A DNA stretch of 64,000 nt from Cynocephalus volans (Eukaryota; Chordata; Mammalia; Dermoptera; Cynocephalidae). Positions 62,093 through 64,000 of this stretch are shown here, piece by piece; position 1 is the first letter of the stretch, and each line of letters begins with the position of its first letter. Made by a program: the position numbers and the translations under genes. Below the pieces are notes generated by a model, which did not search any database, had not been told where the DNA came from, and saw nothing but the letters and a program-made list of their open reading frames with translations. The stretch lies in NCBI RefSeq assembly GCF_027409185.1, contig NC_084462.1, positions 25,085,577 to 25,149,576 of the forward strand, written 5' to 3'.

Positions 62093-64000
62093 CATTTCTC
62101 TACGCTACCAGCACAGGTAAAGCCTACCTGGTGTTTATGGAGAACAATAGAAAACAAGAGAAAGCAAATTTACACTAGTTCATTCACCCCTACGAATGGC
62201 AGGGAAATTATTCCCTAACTACACTGTCCCTTGAGAGAAACCTGAAATCCTGCTAGGAGGGAAATCCTTGAGAAAAAAATTAGATTTTTTTTTTTTTAAA
62301 CTGCCCTAAGTTTGTCTGTCACAAACTCTCAAAGCCAAGCATCTGGATCCCTTTCCAATGAAGAAAAGAGGGGAGAGGTGGCAGGCAAGGACCAGGGATG
62401 GCATCCTTTCCTGACTTTTCTTCTTTCCTGGCTGCTTAAGCTAAGGGGCTCTTCTCACAGGCCCATTCAAGATTGTCCCCCACGCCTCCATTGGCCCTGC
62501 CTCGGCCTCTGCCCACCTCATCTACTTGTTCCCACCCACCGCTTTTTCTCTTCCCCCAGCCTCAATATACCCTTACGCCCCAGCATTTGAATTATCGCTA
62601 TTAAGAGGCTGCCCCCTGCTGGAGACAAGGGGAGAAGACACACACGTGTCCTGGATGCTCCCAACGGGCTTGAAGGAGGGAACAGGGGACCTGTTCTCTG
62701 GGATTCAGAATTCACTGGAGAAGGAAAAGATACAGGGAATAGGTGGTCCCAGTACACACGAAGTTAAGAACATTTTTTCCTCACTCCATCACCCCTAAAA
62801 TTAGCCCTAATCTGGAGCAACGTGCCTCGGCACATACCACACCACTACTAACAGAAGCAGAGTCCCAAATTCCCCAACATTTGGAGCAACCACCCAGCCC
62901 CAAGCTTGTTGGAAGTGGCTCGGCCCTTTCTCTGGATGGAAAGACTCTCCATGCATGATAGGGTAAGGACTCTGAGGATTAAAAAAGGCTGCGAGCCCGC
63001 ATTCCTCCTGGCTGGTCAGTTGTCCCAGCTCTCTACTCTCTGAACCATCATGACAAATAACAACAGTACTACTTGGCAACTGTATAGTAATTAACAGTTT
63101 TCAAACCACTTTCACACTTTACCTCATTTGATCCCTTGTGCCCAGCCATGGGCTCCAGCCAGGGAAAACAAGGAAAGGAAGCTACAGCCCAACAGGGTAC
63201 TCCGACGTCCTCAACACTCTCTCCAAGACTGGAGGTGTGCACGGTGGTAGTAGCCATCCCAAACGCTCAAGCATACTTTGTGAGTTTGAAGCCATTTTTA
63301 ATTCTTTATCAGACTTTTTAAATCCTTCACATAGTCTCCTGTTCTCACCTTTTCTCCTCTAAAGTGGGGCTATTTTTTTCTGTCACAAACTCTGACCACA
63401 GATGTAAAAGTGAGGGCAAAGTGGGGTCCTTTATCCATCAAATCACACACAATACTAATATGTCCTCTGGCTGAAAAAGCTAGTCCAGAAGTCTAACTAC
63501 ACAATCCACTTGACTATATTCACCATATGGGACCCTCAAGGCCCCTGTTCCCCAAGCACTGGCAAGAACACAAAGTCCAGATTTGCCCCCAATCCTTCCC
63601 AATTACATGACAGACAAAGTAGGAAATAAAACTGGAGCTGGGGTGGAGGATGGCTGGCCTGGAGCTGCAAAGCGAACAGCAGAGGGAAACGAGCCAGAGC
63701 CCAAAATCCCAAAGGGGAGCGGCTTACTGGTACTGATGGTGTTTCAGAGGCAAAAGCAAGGGGTTGGGGGCTAAGTTGAAACTGGCATGTCAGCTCGGAG
63801 GGGCAGTGGAGAGCTTGCGTGGAGGCTGGCGACCTTTGGAAAAGCAGCACTTTGAGAAGCAAGAGGGGAGTAAGATCCGGTCAACAAGTATTTACTTAGC
63901 ATCTCCCACTGCCGAGCACCAGGCTGGAACAAACCAAGAAGCTGACTGGGAATTCTAGTAATGACTAGGTATGAGGGCAGAGAGGGGAGGGTCTCTTTAA

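Larger units (their letters stand above)
59072..64000. other. GIGYF1 upstream / 5' UTR intron territory
   Basis: No CpG island and no coding exon. GIGYF1 likely has non-coding first exons at higher coordinates, so this may be intron or 5' UTR. Contents: L1, MER20 and SINE pieces listed separately, MIR-like DNA near 63060-63140, and an old repeat ('tcaacaagtatttactt') near 63877. The rest is unremarkable. Confidence 0.5.

Overview
The window is placental-mammal nuclear DNA. It holds six protein-coding loci with spliced exons, poly(A) signals and CpG-island promoters. Their order and orientation match the block on human chromosome 7q22: PCOLCE(+, 3' part only), MOSPD3(+), TFR2(-), ACTL6B(-), GNB2(+), GIGYF1(-). 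Every exon below was placed by splice sites and by codon-phase arithmetic. Each complete CDS closes in frame: MOSPD3 235 aa, TFR2 806 aa, ACTL6B 426 aa, GNB2 340 aa, GIGYF1 1033 aa. Coordinates were counted by hand, so allow an error of 1-2 bases at exon edges.

Organism: there are no primate Alus, rodent B1/B2 or carnivore SINEs. The young repeats are all tRNA-Ile-like SINEs (monomers, dimers and a hairpin-bearing form) with clean target-site duplications. This matches the CYN SINEs of flying lemurs (Dermoptera), so a colugo is the best guess (inference, about 0.7). MST-like MaLR LTRs would fit a relative of primates.

Layout. 1-1490: PCOLCE 3' end (end of CUB2, linker, NTR domain). 2520-5345: MOSPD3 with a CpG-island promoter. 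5345-11127: repeat-rich intergenic DNA with a nested pile of ancient MaLR LTR fossils and SINEs. 11128-24383: TFR2, 18 coding exons. 25560-26060: CpG-rich DNA between TFR2 and ACTL6B. 26079-37360: ACTL6B, 14 exons, with a U12-type intron and a split REST site just upstream of its start. 37620-43590: intergenic DNA rich in L2, MIR and SINE. 43590-46551: CpG-rich GNB2 upstream region with two perfect RFX X-boxes, a CCAAT box and a full CRE. 46552-48929: GNB2. 49280-49630: convergent 3' ends of GNB2 and GIGYF1. 51800-51895: a (CTG)23(CCG)9 tract in the GIGYF1 3' UTR. 51934-59071: GIGYF1, 24 coding exons. 59072-64000: GIGYF1 upstream or 5' UTR intron territory with L1, MER20 and SINE remnants.

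The genes are not an operon and do unrelated jobs: collagen maturation (PCOLCE), ER membrane contact (MOSPD3), hepatic iron sensing (TFR2), neuronal chromatin remodelling (ACTL6B), G-protein signalling (GNB2) and translational repression (GIGYF1). I found no CRISPR array, phage or undescribed multi-gene system. The best candidates for a second look are the GIGYF1 3' UTR repeat, the ACTL6B split RE1 and minor-class intron, the GNB2 X-box pair, and the SINE family architecture.
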